DNA from: Microvirga sp. VF16
GTDB lineage: Bacteria > Pseudomonadota > Alphaproteobacteria > Rhizobiales > Beijerinckiaceae
Direction of reading: 5' to 3'
NCBI RefSeq assembly: GCF_016864375.1
Contig: NZ_CP069354.1
Span: 992,001-1,056,000, forward strand
Length of the DNA stretch: 64,000 bases
Each line of letters starts with the position of its first letter. The stretch's first letter is position 1. Below the pieces are notes generated by a model. The model had not been told where the DNA came from, ran no database searches, and saw only the letters and a list, made by a program, of their open reading frames with translations. Shown here piece after piece: positions 33,755-43,871 of this stretch. The position numbers and the translations under genes were made by a program.

Positions 33755-36274
33755 ATGGACCTCACGCGCCGCACTCTCCTGAAGACACAAGCCGCTGCCG
33801 CGGCGGCCGCAGCGGCGAACGTCGCGCTTCCGGCCGGCGCCCAGAACATCCTGACGGGTGAGGATCTCCAGCTTCAGTGGTCCAAGGCTCCCTGCCGCTT
33901 CTGCGGCACGGGCTGCGGCGTGATGGTGGCGGTGAAGGATGGCCGCGTCGTCGCCACCCATGGCGACATGCAGGCGGAGGTCAACCGAGGCCTCAACTGC
34001 GTCAAGGGTTACTTCCTGTCCAAGATCATGTACGGCTCCGATCGGCTCACGCAGCCGCTTCTGCGCATGAAGAACGGCCAGTTCGCCAAGGACGGTGATT
34101 TCCAGCCAGTCTCGTGGGATCGGGCTTTCGACGAGATGGCCCAGCAGTTCAAGCGCGTACTCAAGGAGAAGGGGCCGGAAGCCGTCGGCATGTTCGGCTC
34201 AGGCCAATGGACGATCTGGGAGGGCTATGCGGCCTCCAAGCTGATGCGGGCGGGATTCCGCACCAACAATCTCGATCCGAATGCCCGCCACTGCATGGCG
34301 CCTGCCGCCGTCACCTTCATCCGCACCTTCGGCATGGACGAGCCGATGGGCTGCTACGACGACTTCGAGCATGCCGATGCCTTCGTTCTCTGGGGCTCGA
34401 ACATGGCCGAGATGCACCCGATCCTGTGGACCAGGGTGACCGACCGCCGCCTGAGCCGCCCGCACGTGAAGATCGCGACGCTGTCCACCTACGAACATCG
34501 TACGACGGACCTGTCCGACATGGCCTTGATCTTCAAGCCGAACTCGGACCTCGCGATTATGAACTACATCGCGAACTACATCATCCAGAACGGTGCGGTG
34601 AACCGGGACTTTGTCGAGAAGCACTGCAACTTCCGGCTGGCGAATACCGACATCGGTTACGGCCTGCGGCCCGAGAATGTGCTGGAGCAGCGGGCCCAGC
34701 ACGCCAACGATGCACAGGTCTCCCACCCGGCGAGCTTCGAGGACTACGCGAAGCTCGTGAGCCAATACACGGTGGAGAAGGCGTCCGAGCTCTCGGGCGT
34801 GCCGGCGGAGCGGCTCGAGGCCCTGGCGAAGCTTTATGCCGATCCGAAGACCAAGGTGATGTCGCTCTGGACCATGGGCTTCAATCAGCATGTCCGCGGC
34901 GTCTGGGCCAACCACATGGTCTACAACCTGCACCTGCTGACGGGAAAAATCGCTGAGCCCGGCAACTCGCCCTTCTCGCTGACCGGCCAGCCCTCGGCTT
35001 GTGGCACGGCGCGCGAGGTCGGCACCTTCAGCCATCGGTTGCCGGCCGACATGCAGGTCAACAATCCCGAGCACCGCAGGCATGCAGAGGAGATCTGGAA
35101 GCTGCCGCATGGGCTGCTGCCGGAGAAGGTCGGCTATCATGCCGTGCAGCAGGACCGCATGCTGAAGGACGGCAAGCTCAACGCCTACTGGATCATGGTC
35201 AACAACAACCTCCAGACGGCGCCGAACACCAATAACGAGACCTATCCGGGCTACCGCAATCCGGCGAACTTCGTGGTGGTCTCGGATGCCTACCCGACCG
35301 TGACTGCGATGGCGGCAGATCTGATCCTGCCGGCGGCGATGTGGGTCGAGAAGGAAGGCGCCTATGGCAACGCGGAGCGGCGCACGCATTTCTGGCATCA
35401 GCTCGTCAATGCACCGGGCGATGCCCGCTCCGATCTTTGGCAGCTGATGGAGTTTTCCAAGCGCTTCACCGCCGACGAGGTTTGGACGAAGGAGATCCTC
35501 GACGCCAATCCTGGCTACAGGGGTAAGACCCTCTACGAGGTCCTCTTCGCCAATGGCGAGGTGAACAAGTTCCCGCTGACCGAGATTGATGCGGCTTACG
35601 AGAACCACGAGGCGAAGGCCTTCGGCTTTTACGTTCAGAAAGGTCTGTTCGAGGAATACGCCAGCTTCGGCCGCGGCCATGGGCATGACCTTGCCCCGTT
35701 CGACACCTATCACCAGGTTCGCGGCCTGCGCTGGCCGGTGGTGGACGGCAAGGAGACGCTGTGGCGCTACCGTGAGGGCCTTGATCCCTATGTCGAGAAG
35801 GGCAGCGGGGTCCAGTTCTACGGCAACCCGGACAAGAAGGCCAATATCATGGGCGCGCCGTACGAGCCGCCGGCCGAGGCTCCGGATATCGAATACGACC
35901 TGTGGCTCGTGACCGGCCGAGTGCTGGAGCACTGGCATTCCGGCTCGATGACCCTGCGGGTGCCCGAACTCTACAAGGCTTTCCCGGGTGCCGTCGTGTT
36001 CATGCACCCGGACGATGCTGCCAAGCGTCGGCTTCGCCGGGGACAGGAGGTGAAGGTGATCTCGCGGCGCGGCGAAATCCGCAGCCGCGTCGAGACGCGC
36101 GGGCGCAACCGTGTGCCGCCGGGACTGATCTTCGTGCCGTTCTTCGATGCCAGCCAGCTCATCAACAAGGTCACGCTCGACGCGACGGACCCGATCTCGA
36201 AACAGACCGACTTCAAGAAATGCGCGGTCAAAGTTGTCGCCGCCGCCACCGCCGATGCGGGAGATCAGCCATGA
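33755..36274 (+). CDS. napA: NapA, periplasmic nitrate reductase catalytic subunit
   Basis: An 839-residue molybdoprotein reducing nitrate to nitrite in the periplasm. The Tat signal is [15 protein letters not shown] with an unusually Ala-rich core, cleaved near PAGAQ. The [4Fe-4S] site is CRFCGTGC plus the Cys of [11 protein letters not shown]; the Mo ligand is Cys180 in DPNARHCMA, as expected for NapA. Length is normal for the family (about 830). The ATG at 33755 fits the Tat signal; a longer frame upstream only covers napD in another phase. Electrons come from NapC through NapB, encoded next; napB starts inside the napA stop (ATGA). Confidence 0.97.
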   Translation: MDLTRRTLLKTQAAAAAAAAANVALPAGAQNILTGEDLQLQWSKAPCRFCGTGCGVMVAVKDGRVVATHGDMQAEVNRGLNCVKGYFLSKIMYGSDRLTQPLLRMKNGQFAKDGDFQPVSWDRAFDEMAQQFKRVLKEKGPEAVGMFGSGQWTIWEGYAASKLMRAGFRTNNLDPNARHCMAPAAVTFIRTFGMDEPMGCYDDFEHADAFVLWGSNMAEMHPILWTRVTDRRLSRPHVKIATLSTYEHRTTDLSDMALIFKPNSDLAIMNYIANYIIQNGAVNRDFVEKHCNFRLANTDIGYGLRPENVLEQRAQHANDAQVSHPASFEDYAKLVSQYTVEKASELSGVPAERLEALAKLYADPKTKVMSLWTMGFNQHVRGVWANHMVYNLHLLTGKIAEPGNSPFSLTGQPSACGTAREVGTFSHRLPADMQVNNPEHRRHAEEIWKLPHGLLPEKVGYHAVQQDRMLKDGKLNAYWIMVNNNLQTAPNTNNETYPGYRNPANFVVVSDAYPTVTAMAADLILPAAMWVEKEGAYGNAERRTHFWHQLVNAPGDARSDLWQLMEFSKRFTADEVWTKEILDANPGYRGKTLYEVLFANGEVNKFPLTEIDAAYENHEAKAFGFYVQKGLFEEYASFGRGHGHDLAPFDTYHQVRGLRWPVVDGKETLWRYREGLDPYVEKGSGVQFYGNPDKKANIMGAPYEPPAEAPDIEYDLWLVTGRVLEHWHSGSMTLRVPELYKAFPGAVVFMHPDDAAKRRLRRGQEVKVISRRGEIRSRVETRGRNRVPPGLIFVPFFDASQLINKVTLDATDPISKQTDFKKCAVKVVAAATADAGDQP

Positions 36275-36744
36275 GGCGCAGCGTTTTTGCTATCCTGATC
36301 GGCATCGGACCGTGCCTGGTGGCAGGGGCAATCTTCGCGCAGGATGCGCCGCGCTTGCGCGGGCCAGAACCATTCACGACGGACACGCCGGCCCCGCCGA
36401 TGGCGCGGCAGATCACCGACGACGTGCGTGTAGGCCGCAACTATCCCGACCAGCCTCCCGTGATCCCGCACTCCATTGACGGCTATGCGATGGATCTGAA
36501 TGCCAACAAGTGCATGTCGTGCCATGCGCGCAAGTTCACGGAACAGAGCCAGGCCCCGATGATCAGCGTGACGCACTACCAGGACCGCGCCGGAAACACC
36601 CTCGGCGGCTTGGCGCCGCGGCGCTACGTCTGCGTGTCCTGTCACGTGTCCCAGACCAACGCAAAGCCTCTCGTCGAAAACGCGTTCACCGATATGGACG
36701 CTATTGCCGAGCCTGAGCGGCAGCCGGAACGCGGGAGGCATTGA
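36271..36744 (+). CDS. napB: NapB, diheme cytochrome c subunit of nitrate reductase
   Basis: A 157-residue periplasmic diheme protein passing electrons to NapA. It has an N-terminal signal ([22 protein letters not shown]) and two heme c motifs, CMSCH and CVSCH, with [18 protein letters not shown] and [11 protein letters not shown] as typical NapB stretches. The start overlaps the napA stop; the stop overlaps the napC start (TGATG). Confidence 0.95.
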   Translation: MRRSVFAILIGIGPCLVAGAIFAQDAPRLRGPEPFTTDTPAPPMARQITDDVRVGRNYPDQPPVIPHSIDGYAMDLNANKCMSCHARKFTEQSQAPMISVTHYQDRAGNTLGGLAPRRYVCVSCHVSQTNAKPLVENAFTDMDAIAEPERQPERGRH

Positions 36745-37361
36745 TGGCGGCGGGAATTGCGCGGGCCTGGGACTGGTTTCGGGGAAACTCCTGGGTCCAG
36801 ACGGCGCTCAGACCGCCCGTCTATATGAGCTTGGCCTTCCTCACGCTCGGTGGCTTCGTCGCCGGGGTGGGCTTCTGGGGCGCCTTCAACACCGCGCTCG
36901 AGGCAACGAACACGGAGCAGTTCTGCACCAGCTGCCATGAGATGGAGGCCAATGTGTTCGAAGAACTCAAGGGCACGATCCACTTCACGAACCGGTCCGG
37001 CGTCCGCGCCACCTGTCCCGACTGCCACGTTCCACACAACTGGACCGACAAGATCGCCCGCAAGATGCAGGCATCGAAGGAGGTCTGGGGTCACATCTTC
37101 GGCTCCATCGACACGCGCGACAAGTTCCTGGCCATGCGCAAGCATCTGGCCGAGCGGGAATGGGCGCGCATGACAGCGAACGACTCGCTGGAGTGCCGCA
37201 ACTGCCACAGCTCGGAGTCGATGGACCTGACGAAGCAGAACCCACGTGCGGCCTCGGCGCATGAGCGCTTCTTGTTCTCGGGCGAGAGAACCTGCATAGA
37301 CTGTCACAAGGGAATCGCGCATCGCCTGCCCGACATGTCGGGCGTTCCAGGATGGCAGTAA
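36744..37361 (+). CDS. napC: NapC, tetraheme quinol dehydrogenase
   Basis: A 205-residue NapC/NirT-family protein that oxidises quinol and feeds NapB. One N-terminal membrane anchor ([19 protein letters not shown]) is followed by four heme motifs: CTSCH, CPDCH, CRNCH and CIDCH. The ATG at 36744 shares a base with the napB stop; a TTG one codon earlier is possible. It completes napEFDABC, the alphaproteobacterial order without napG/H or napK. Confidence 0.95.
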   Translation: MAAGIARAWDWFRGNSWVQTALRPPVYMSLAFLTLGGFVAGVGFWGAFNTALEATNTEQFCTSCHEMEANVFEELKGTIHFTNRSGVRATCPDCHVPHNWTDKIARKMQASKEVWGHIFGSIDTRDKFLAMRKHLAEREWARMTANDSLECRNCHSSESMDLTKQNPRAASAHERFLFSGERTCIDCHKGIAHRLPDMSGVPGWQ

Positions 37362-37365
37362 GCCC

Positions 37366-37914
37366 ATGAAGATCCGGCGTCTCCTCATAGCAGTATCCGT
37401 TCTCGTGACGGTGCTGCCGGAAGCAATCCCGGCCGTCCAGGCACAAGGGCAGGGCGCATCGGGCACCGCCACGCAGACGCGTCCGATCGAGCCAGAAGAG
37501 TTCGTGCGCCTCGCCTATAGCTCGGCGTCTCTTCAGGAGCAGGCCGCGAAGCTCGCCGCCGGCCGCGAGACGAGACCGGAAGTCAAGAGTTACGCGACTG
37601 CGGCGGTCGGCTACCGTACAGGACTGCTGCAACGGATCGAGGCCTTCGCCCGCGAGCGGAACATGCCGTTGCCAAGCGTGAAGGAGTTCGAGCACCAAGT
37701 CGTCATCGAGAACCTGGAGCCGCTCGATTATCTTGCGTTGAGCCGGCGCTACGCCGAGGTCCAGATGCAGGCGCTCGATCAGGAACTCGGTATCTACCGG
37801 GCGGCGAGCCGCAGCCCGCATCAGGCGATCAAGACCTTCGCCGACGAAATCCTGCCCGAATTGGAAAAACAGCGCGAAGACGCCCAGAAAATGAGCGACG
37901 CGATTCGGCCCTGA
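37366..37914 (+). CDS. Exported DUF4142 protein at the end of the nap operon
   Basis: A 182-residue protein with a Sec signal (LLIAVSVLVTVLPEAIPAVQA) and a ferritin-like helical DUF4142 region (EEFVRLAYSSASLQEQAAKL, EVKSYATAAV, YRTGLLQRIEAFARERN). It begins 4 bases after napC and is almost surely co-transcribed. DUF4142 proteins are common exported proteins of unknown role; this is not a standard nap component. Conserved metal ligands are not obvious to me. A role in stress or assembly of periplasmic reductase is only inference from position. Confidence 0.8.
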   Translation: MKIRRLLIAVSVLVTVLPEAIPAVQAQGQGASGTATQTRPIEPEEFVRLAYSSASLQEQAAKLAAGRETRPEVKSYATAAVGYRTGLLQRIEAFARERNMPLPSVKEFEHQVVIENLEPLDYLALSRRYAEVQMQALDQELGIYRAASRSPHQAIKTFADEILPELEKQREDAQKMSDAIRP

Positions 37915-37929
37915 CTGGGATCCTGCCGA

Positions 37930-38223
37930 TTAGCCGCCGGCCTTTATTCGCTTCAGGAGAGACTCGATATCATCCGTCAGATCCATGATGGCGCGCGGAT
38001 GCCGTTGCTTTCCCATTCGCCACTGTTGTCGCTGAGTCTCGGTTGTCTTTAGCTGGAGAGGCAATGCCTTGGGTCTTGGAGACTCGGTCGAGATATGCTG
38101 TGCCGATCGCCTGATTTCATTGCGGATCAAGGCAATTGCGAGAACCATCAGCACAGGTACCAGGGCAATAAGCCCCAGGACAGCCCAGTCCTGCAGCGTC
38201 GTATTCGCCCAAAGCACATCCAT
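37930..38223 (-). CDS. Small single-pass membrane protein, unknown function
   Basis: A 97-residue protein with one N-terminal transmembrane helix (DWAVLGLIALVPVLMVLAIAL) and a basic, Gln-rich cytoplasmic tail that ends in the acidic/basic helix DLTDDIESLLKRIKAGG. GGGAGG lies five bases before the ATG at 38223, which supports expression. It converges on the nap operon with a 15-base gap. No known family recognised. Confidence 0.6.
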   Translation of the reverse strand: MDVLWANTTLQDWAVLGLIALVPVLMVLAIALIRNEIRRSAQHISTESPRPKALPLQLKTTETQRQQWRMGKQRHPRAIMDLTDDIESLLKRIKAGG

Positions 38224-38655
38224 GGCATCCTCCCTGAATGACCTTGGATCGACTCTCCTGGGAAGACGCGCCTTGTCCTAGAGCATCGGACCCAAAAGTG
38301 GAAGGCACTTTTGGGATCGACTCCGATGCTCCTTCTCCTAGCTGGCGCATCGTTGATGCGGAAAACCGGATCCACTTTTCCGCACGATGCGCTAGCAGGA
38401 GAGCCCATCAACTCTACCGCCCACTGCTGTTTAGTTGTATTGTCAAAGGAGGACTGCCCGGTTGGAGGCAGCTCGTTTTCCCATGTGCAGGTACGTCGAC
38501 AGTTCCTCCCTCCCGGCTTTCCAGGCTATCCGTGCCGCGCCGTCGAACTGCTTGTCGATTCTCGACCGTCACTGGCGTAACGCTCTTTGGTTCCGCAGCA
38601 CTTCCACCGGTGAAGGTGGAGGAGAGGGGCTGGCCCCTCTCCCGATCGCTATCCC
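38224..38655. other. Intergenic stretch holding the composite repeat and two hairpins
   Basis: Besides the repeat at 38279-38394 there are two hairpins near the right end that follow the sugar-ABC operon on the minus strand: GGAGAGGGG/CCCCTCTCC (38621-38642) and TCCACC/GGTGGA around 38603-38620. Neither has a T-tract. No gene supported. Confidence 0.45.
38279..38394. repeat. Dispersed palindromic repeat, copy 2 (composite of two hairpins)
   Basis: Unit A: GAGCATCGGA-CCCAAAAGTG (38281-38300), loop GAAGG, then CACTTTTGGG (38306-38315), ATCGAC and TCCGATGCT (38322-38330): two stacked stems. Unit B: GCGCATCGT (38345-38353), GCGGAAAA (38358-38365), then TTTTCCGC (38376-38383) and ACGATGCGC (38384-38392). 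Unit A shares its first 20 bases with the repeats at 1071 and 63768; unit B recurs at about 63845-63925. Confidence 0.85.
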
Positions 38656-39597
38656 TCAGTCATAGAGGACGGCTGCGATCTTCGGATCGCTCATGTTTGA
38701 CTTGTCATAGTAGAAGAAGCCGGTGTCGATGATCTTCTCGAGCTTTTCGCCCTTGAGCGTCTTCACGGCGGCTTCGACTGTCTTATAGCCGATGCCGACC
38801 GGGTTCTGGGTGATAGCTCCCGCCATGAGGCCGTCTTGGATCGCTTGCTTCTGCTGCTTGCCGGAATCGTAGCCGATGATGACAATCTTCCGGTTCATCT
38901 CCCGGGCACCATTGACCACACCGATCGCCGAACCTTCGTTGGCGCCGAAGATGCCCTTGAGCCTCGGATTGGCTTGGAGAATCGACTTCGTGATCTCCGT
39001 CGATTTCAGGTGATCGCCGGACCCGTACTGGACGCTCACGATATTGATCTTCGGATACTTCTCCTTGATCCGATTCACGAAACCGTCGCGCCGGTCGATG
39101 CCTGTGCGGCTGGTCTGATCGTGAACCACAAGAGCGATGTCACCTTCGCCCCCGATCATCTCAGCCATCTTGTCGGCAGCCAGTGCCGCAGCCGCCAAGT
39201 TGTTCGTGGTGGCCGTGGTCACAGGAATGTCGCTGTCGACGCCGGAGTCGAAGGCAACGACCGGAATCTTGGCCGCCTGCGCCTTGCGCAGGAGAGGGAT
39301 TGCCGCCTGGCTGTCAAGGGCGGCGAAGCCGATAGCCTTAGGGTTCTTGGCGAGACCGGCTGATAGCATGTCGATCTGCTTGTCGACCATGGTCTCGCTA
39401 TCGGGTCCTTCGAACGTGATGCGGACGTTGTAGTCCTTGGCGGCTTGTTCGGCGCCTGCTTTGACAGCCTGCCAGAACTGATGTTGGAAGCCCTTCGAGA
39501 TGAGCGGGATATAGATTTCCTGGGCCGTGGCGGGGCCCGCGAAACCGGCGAGTGCGCCAATGCCGATGGCGCTAATCAGAGACCGTCTGCTCCACAT
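38656..39597 (-). CDS. Ribose-type sugar ABC transporter substrate-binding protein
   Basis: A 313-residue periplasmic binding protein of the RbsB/type I (Peripla_BP_4) class. Signal peptide RRSLISAIGIGALAGFAGPATA is cleaved before QEIYIPL. Typical motifs: GFQHQFWQAVKAGAEQAAKD, IPVVAFDSGVDSD with the ligand-binding Asp, IFGANEGSAIGVVNGAREM. AGGAGG lies six bases before the ATG at 39597; the longer upstream frame has no coding look. It is last in the operon ATPase, permease, binding protein. The sugar cannot be told; no kinase or regulator gene accompanies it. Confidence 0.9.
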   Translation of the reverse strand: MWSRRSLISAIGIGALAGFAGPATAQEIYIPLISKGFQHQFWQAVKAGAEQAAKDYNVRITFEGPDSETMVDKQIDMLSAGLAKNPKAIGFAALDSQAAIPLLRKAQAAKIPVVAFDSGVDSDIPVTTATTNNLAAAALAADKMAEMIGGEGDIALVVHDQTSRTGIDRRDGFVNRIKEKYPKINIVSVQYGSGDHLKSTEITKSILQANPRLKGIFGANEGSAIGVVNGAREMNRKIVIIGYDSGKQQKQAIQDGLMAGAITQNPVGIGYKTVEAAVKTLKGEKLEKIIDTGFFYYDKSNMSDPKIAAVLYD

Positions 39598-39706
39598 CGT
39601 CTTCCTCCTGCCTGTCATTCGTTGTTGGACCCGGCCAGTCGCCGGGCGGTGAATTTCGTGCCGTGCTCTTGTCGTCTTCCCCTTCCTGACCGTGAGACAT
39701 GATGCG

Positions 39707-40711
39707 CTAGCCCTTGCGGCGCAGGATATCGGCATAAACCGCGAGAATGATGATGCCTCCGGTTACGACTGTCTGCCATTCCTGGGCCACCGAGAGAATT
39801 CGCAGGCCGTTCGTGAGCACGCTGATGATCAACGCGCCGATGATCGTGCCAAGAATAGTGCCGCGCCCGCCGCTCAGGGAGGTGCCACCGATGACCACGG
39901 CCGCGATGGCGTCGAGTTCGTAGCCCTGACCGAGGGCAGGCTGGGCGGAATTGAGTCGCGAGGCGATGATCAGGCCGGCGATCCCGCAGATGCCACCGGA
40001 AACCGTGTAGACGATGATCTTCCAGAAGTCGGTATTCACGCCGGACAGGCGCACAGCTTCCTCGTTCGAACCGAGAGCGAAAGTGTAGCGACCGAGAGCC
40101 GTGCGCGTGAGAACAAGGCTGGCGGCGATCGCGACAACGAAGAGGATCAGGACGCCATTGGGAATCGGCAGGAACGGAAGGACGGCTCCGATGATGGATT
40201 CCTGCGAGATCATGGAGAAGTTCGGCGTGTCGTTGAAGTAGATCGGGCGCGTCCCCGAGACGACGAGCGCAAGCCCTTTCAGCAGCATCATCATGCCGAG
40301 CGTCGCAATAAAGGGGGGAATTTTCATCTTCGCGATCAGGGTGCCCGAAATGGAGCCGCAGAAGGCTCCCGCAGCAATGGCCGCGACGATCCCGACAGGC
40401 ATGGGCAAACCCCAGTAGGTCAGGACCACGCCGGCAATCACCGCACAGAAAGTCATCAATGTGCCGACCGACAGGTCGATCCCGCCGGTAATGATGACGA
40501 ACGTGGCGGCGACCGCGAGAACGCCGTTGACGGCCGTCGCCTGAAGGATCCCGATGATGTTGTCCCGCTGCAGGAAGTTTTCGGACGCGATGCTGAAGAC
40601 TGCCATAAGCGCGATCAGACTGGCGAAGGCCAGGACCCTCTGCCATGCCCCCTGGCTGAAAACGGCGGACTTGATAATGGTCCGGGAGCTCTGTTCTGCG
40701 ATGGTCGTCAC
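39707..40711 (-). CDS. Ribose-type sugar ABC transporter permease
   Basis: A 334-residue RbsC-like permease with about eight to ten transmembrane helices. Conserved stretches: [20 protein letters not shown], the loop [20 protein letters not shown], and [19 protein letters not shown]. It starts with GTG at 40711, whose bases overlap the ATPase stop (GTGA), indicating coupled translation. A CCCGGC/GCCGGG hairpin (about 39631-39647) lies in the gap before the binding-protein gene. Confidence 0.92.
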   Translation of the reverse strand: MTTIAEQSSRTIIKSAVFSQGAWQRVLAFASLIALMAVFSIASENFLQRDNIIGILQATAVNGVLAVAATFVIITGGIDLSVGTLMTFCAVIAGVVLTYWGLPMPVGIVAAIAAGAFCGSISGTLIAKMKIPPFIATLGMMMLLKGLALVVSGTRPIYFNDTPNFSMISQESIIGAVLPFLPIPNGVLILFVVAIAASLVLTRTALGRYTFALGSNEEAVRLSGVNTDFWKIIVYTVSGGICGIAGLIIASRLNSAQPALGQGYELDAIAAVVIGGTSLSGGRGTILGTIIGALIISVLTNGLRILSVAQEWQTVVTGGIIILAVYADILRRKG

Positions 40712-42252
40712 GTGGTTGATCCCCCGGTCGCCGTAGTCAAGGTGTGGGTCGTCAGGCTATGCCGTCGCGTGGCAAGGCGCATGATGTCCTCCTGGGTCGT
40801 TCCTTCGGCAGGGAGCTCGCCGGTCAGCCGGCCTTCGCACATCACGACAATACGATGGCTCATGCGCAGGATCTCGGGCAGTTCCGACGAGATCATCACG
40901 ATCGCCCGGCCTTGCGCCGCAAGTGCATTGAGGAGTTTGTAGATCTCGTTCTTGGCTCCTACATCGATGCCCCGCGTCGGCTCATCGAAGAACAGAATCT
41001 CGCAGTCCCGTGCGAGCCATTTCGCGATCACGACCTTCTGCTGATTCCCGCCGGAGAGAAACCGCGCCTCCTGGGTGTCGGAGGGAGTCTTGATCTGTAA
41101 TTGCCTGATATAGGAACGGGCCGTCTCGCTGATGGCGCGAGCTTTCAAAAAGACCCCCATTGCGAGAAAGCGGCTCAGGCACGGCATCACGATGTTGCTC
41201 GCTACATCCATTCCAGTGGCGAGGCCGAAGCGTTTTCGGTCCTCGGACAAATATCCGATTCCGAGGCGCACGGCGTCCTGAGGTGAGCGGATCGTCGCGG
41301 GTTTGCCCCTGACGATGATCTCGCCGCCATCGAGAGCATCGGCGCCGAAGATGGCGCGTGCAACCTCGGTTCGACCCGCCCCCATCAGACCGGCGAACCC
41401 GAGAATTTCGCCCTTGCGCAGCCTGAAGCTCACGTCCCGAATGGCATTGTGGCGGTGGAGGTTGCGGACTTCGAGCACGACGTCATGGCTCGACAGGTCG
41501 GGAACTTCCGTCTTGGTTTCGGTCAAGCTGCGACCGACCATCATTGAAATGATCGTGTCGACGCTCGTCGATGCAGTAGGCACGGTGCCGATGGTTTCGC
41601 CGTCGCGCATGACGGTGACGCGATCAGAGATTTCCTTCAGCTCGTCCATCTTGTGCGAGATATAGACGATGCCGACGCCCTCGGCTCTGAGCTTGCGAAT
41701 AATGCTGAAGAGGTCCGCGATTTCCGTATTGTTCAAGGCGGCCGTGGGCTCGTCCATGATCAGCACCTTGGACTTGAACGATAGGGCCTTGGCAATCTCC
41801 ACCATCTGCTGTTTGGCGACGGTGAGCCTGCCGACTTCGACCTGTGGGTCGAGCTTGAGGTGCATGCGTTCGAAGATCTCGGCGGCGGCGCGGTTCAGAG
41901 CCTCCTCATCCAGGAGAAGCCCGAAGGCTCGTTTGGGCTCTCGGCCGATGAAGATGTTCTGCGCGGCAGTGAGATCGTTCATCAGGTTGAGTTCCTGATG
42001 GATGATGCTGATGCCGAGTTCTTGCGCTGCCCGGGGAGAGACGACATCGACGGGCACGCCCTCGATGCGGATTTCGCCGGCATCCTTTCTGTAGATGCCG
42101 GCGAGAATCTTCATCAGGGTGGACTTGCCTGCGCCGTTTTCCCCCATCAGGGCATGAACTTCGCCCGGAAGCAGTTCGAGATGGGCTTTCTTCAAGGCCT
42201 GCACGCCCGGGAAGGCCTTATCCAGGTTCTGGATCGTGACAAGCGGCGTCAT
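40708..42252 (-). CDS. Ribose-type sugar ABC transporter ATPase (double cassette)
   Basis: A 514-residue protein with two ATP-binding cassettes. The first has Walker [10 protein letters not shown], linker and Walker [12 protein letters not shown]. The second has the degenerate P-loop GLMGAGRTE usual for the RbsA/XylG class, then [16 protein letters not shown] and [15 protein letters not shown]. It is the first gene of the leftward operon. Upstream lies a 593-base gap shared with the LysR gene terminus. Confidence 0.94.
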   Translation of the reverse strand: MTPLVTIQNLDKAFPGVQALKKAHLELLPGEVHALMGENGAGKSTLMKILAGIYRKDAGEIRIEGVPVDVVSPRAAQELGISIIHQELNLMNDLTAAQNIFIGREPKRAFGLLLDEEALNRAAAEIFERMHLKLDPQVEVGRLTVAKQQMVEIAKALSFKSKVLIMDEPTAALNNTEIADLFSIIRKLRAEGVGIVYISHKMDELKEISDRVTVMRDGETIGTVPTASTSVDTIISMMVGRSLTETKTEVPDLSSHDVVLEVRNLHRHNAIRDVSFRLRKGEILGFAGLMGAGRTEVARAIFGADALDGGEIIVRGKPATIRSPQDAVRLGIGYLSEDRKRFGLATGMDVASNIVMPCLSRFLAMGVFLKARAISETARSYIRQLQIKTPSDTQEARFLSGGNQQKVVIAKWLARDCEILFFDEPTRGIDVGAKNEIYKLLNALAAQGRAIVMISSELPEILRMSHRIVVMCEGRLTGELPAEGTTQEDIMRLATRRHSLTTHTLTTATGGSTT

Positions 42253-42845
42253 AGATGACGCTCCAATTTTCTCGTCGCAGATCCGTTTCGGCCGCGGAAC
42301 TCAGCGGAACCTGTAGTGTTCGACGGAACGAAGGTATTGCCGCGAGCGCGACAATAGATGCCCGTGCGCTCAAAGCCCCGAGCCACTGCGGTCATGAGCA
42401 GGACCGCGTCCTGTGCCCGCATCTGTTCCTCCCGACCGCCGCCCTTTGACGATCTCGAGCCTTTGACGCCATTCTTGATTGGGCCCGTTGGGAGCCGAAT
42501 GGGATTGGAAGCGAAGGCTTTTCTTTTCAAGGATGATATTCAAGAAGAAGCGAGGCAGGCAACAGGAAATGTGGACCGGATGCGAAGGGCAGAAAGAGCA
42601 AGGCCAGAAAAAGTTATAAAGTAACTTTAGGCGAACATCGCAGGCTGATCACTCATGCGGCGCTCGCCGATCCTGCCTGCTCCATAGCGTCGTCAGTTAG
42701 AACCGCGCGGCGACTGCCCACAGTGATACGGGCATCTCGATGAGGCTGCGATCAGCACGGAAACGTGCTCGATGTCCTGGATCATAGGCGCCGCAATGCG
42801 AGAGCCACGAATATCTGTTATGGGAACTGCTCTTTCCAACAACGA
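42253..42845. other. Intergenic region upstream of the sugar-ABC operon
   Basis: No supported gene; frames here lack start signals and family resemblance. It must include the sugar-operon promoter. AAAGTTA-TAAAG-TAACTTT (42610-42628) is a 7-bp-arm dyad in an A+T-rich patch and might be a regulator site or a hairpin, though it is about 360 bases from the ATPase start. Confidence 0.4.
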
Positions 42846-43760
42846 CTAATCAATCTCACTCTCTGGTGTGCTTAAGCGGCCCCACAATTCATCCGCTGCA
42901 TGGTTGCGGCAGTCAGGTGATCGGAACAGGCGGACCTCAACTGGGATGTCAAAGCTGTCCGGTCCAGCCCGCACGAGCCGCCCGCGCGTTAAATCCTCCT
43001 CGGCCAGCCCGAAAGGAAGCCAGGCGATGCCGTGTCCCTCGCGGGCCATGGTCATCAGGGTGGCGGCCAGGTGCGAGGTGAAAACGCTCTCAAGCCTCAT
43101 CGTTTCAGCGTTTCTGATCTGGTGGGCTGCAAGAATACGACCGAGCCCGGATGCCGGGCTGTAGGCGAGGAGCCGCACCGGTCTTTCGGGTGAGCCAGGA
43201 AGGAGCCACAAAGGCTGGCCCCCAGCGTTTGGTGCACAAACCGGGATCAGGAGATCCTTACCCACGCGGATGCTCTCGAACCGGCTGTCGTCGAAGCGGG
43301 TCGGCGCATCGGCATGATAGTGGCAGAGCAGGAAATGCACTGCGCCGCCGAGCATGATCTGCTCGCAGGCTTCCATGCTGTCCGAGATCAGATTGAGGGC
43401 GCCGAGTGCCTCGAAGCGCATGTGCCGGCGGATCCAGCCAGGAAAGAAGGTGAAAGACAGGGCATGGGTCGCTGCAATGGACAGCGATCCCGTCTCGCGC
43501 TCGCCCACAGTTCTCGTGTCGCGGCGGGCACGATGCAGGTTGCGCATCAAATCTTCAGCCAAAGGTTCGAAATGGCGACCGGCCTGCGTCAGGCTGGCAC
43601 CCTGGCCACCCCGCACGAAGAGGGATGTTCCGATCCAATCTTCGAGTGCGCGGATACGGCGACTGAAGGCGGGCTGCGAGACGTTCCGGGACTCAGCTGC
43701 CCGGGAAAAGTTCTTCTGCTCCGCCAGTGCCAGGAAATCCTCAAGCCAGGTCAGGTCCAT
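42846..43760 (-). CDS. LysR-family transcriptional regulator
   Basis: A 304-residue regulator. The N-terminal winged helix is DLTWLEDFLALAEQKNFSRA followed by SQPAFSRRIRALEDWIGTSL; the rest is a LysR substrate-binding fold. The start is placed at the ATG at 43760, matching family N termini; the frame continues 16 codons upstream. It is divergent from the D-tartrate dehydratase gene with a 111-base gap, the usual geometry for a LysR activator of the facing gene. Tartrate or a product is a likely co-inducer (inference). Confidence 0.9.
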   Translation of the reverse strand: MDLTWLEDFLALAEQKNFSRAAESRNVSQPAFSRRIRALEDWIGTSLFVRGGQGASLTQAGRHFEPLAEDLMRNLHRARRDTRTVGERETGSLSIAATHALSFTFFPGWIRRHMRFEALGALNLISDSMEACEQIMLGGAVHFLLCHYHADAPTRFDDSRFESIRVGKDLLIPVCAPNAGGQPLWLLPGSPERPVRLLAYSPASGLGRILAAHQIRNAETMRLESVFTSHLAATLMTMAREGHGIAWLPFGLAEEDLTRGRLVRAGPDSFDIPVEVRLFRSPDCRNHAADELWGRLSTPESEID

Positions 43761-43871
43761 CTCGATGCCGATTGCGCATAACGTGAACCGATCTTGGCAT
43801 TGGCCCATCGGCGGTGTCCAGGCGTATCAAGACTTCCGTTCCCGCAGCATCCTAACGCGAGAAGGTTGTCC

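Noticed and set aside
34199..36007. 602-codon open frame on the minus strand
   Set aside because: Antisense to napA, whose identity is certain; composition is that of a shadow frame.
42249..42624. Frames on both strands (93 and 88 codons) upstream of the sugar-ABC operon
   Set aside because: They overlap each other, lack start signals and have no family resemblance.
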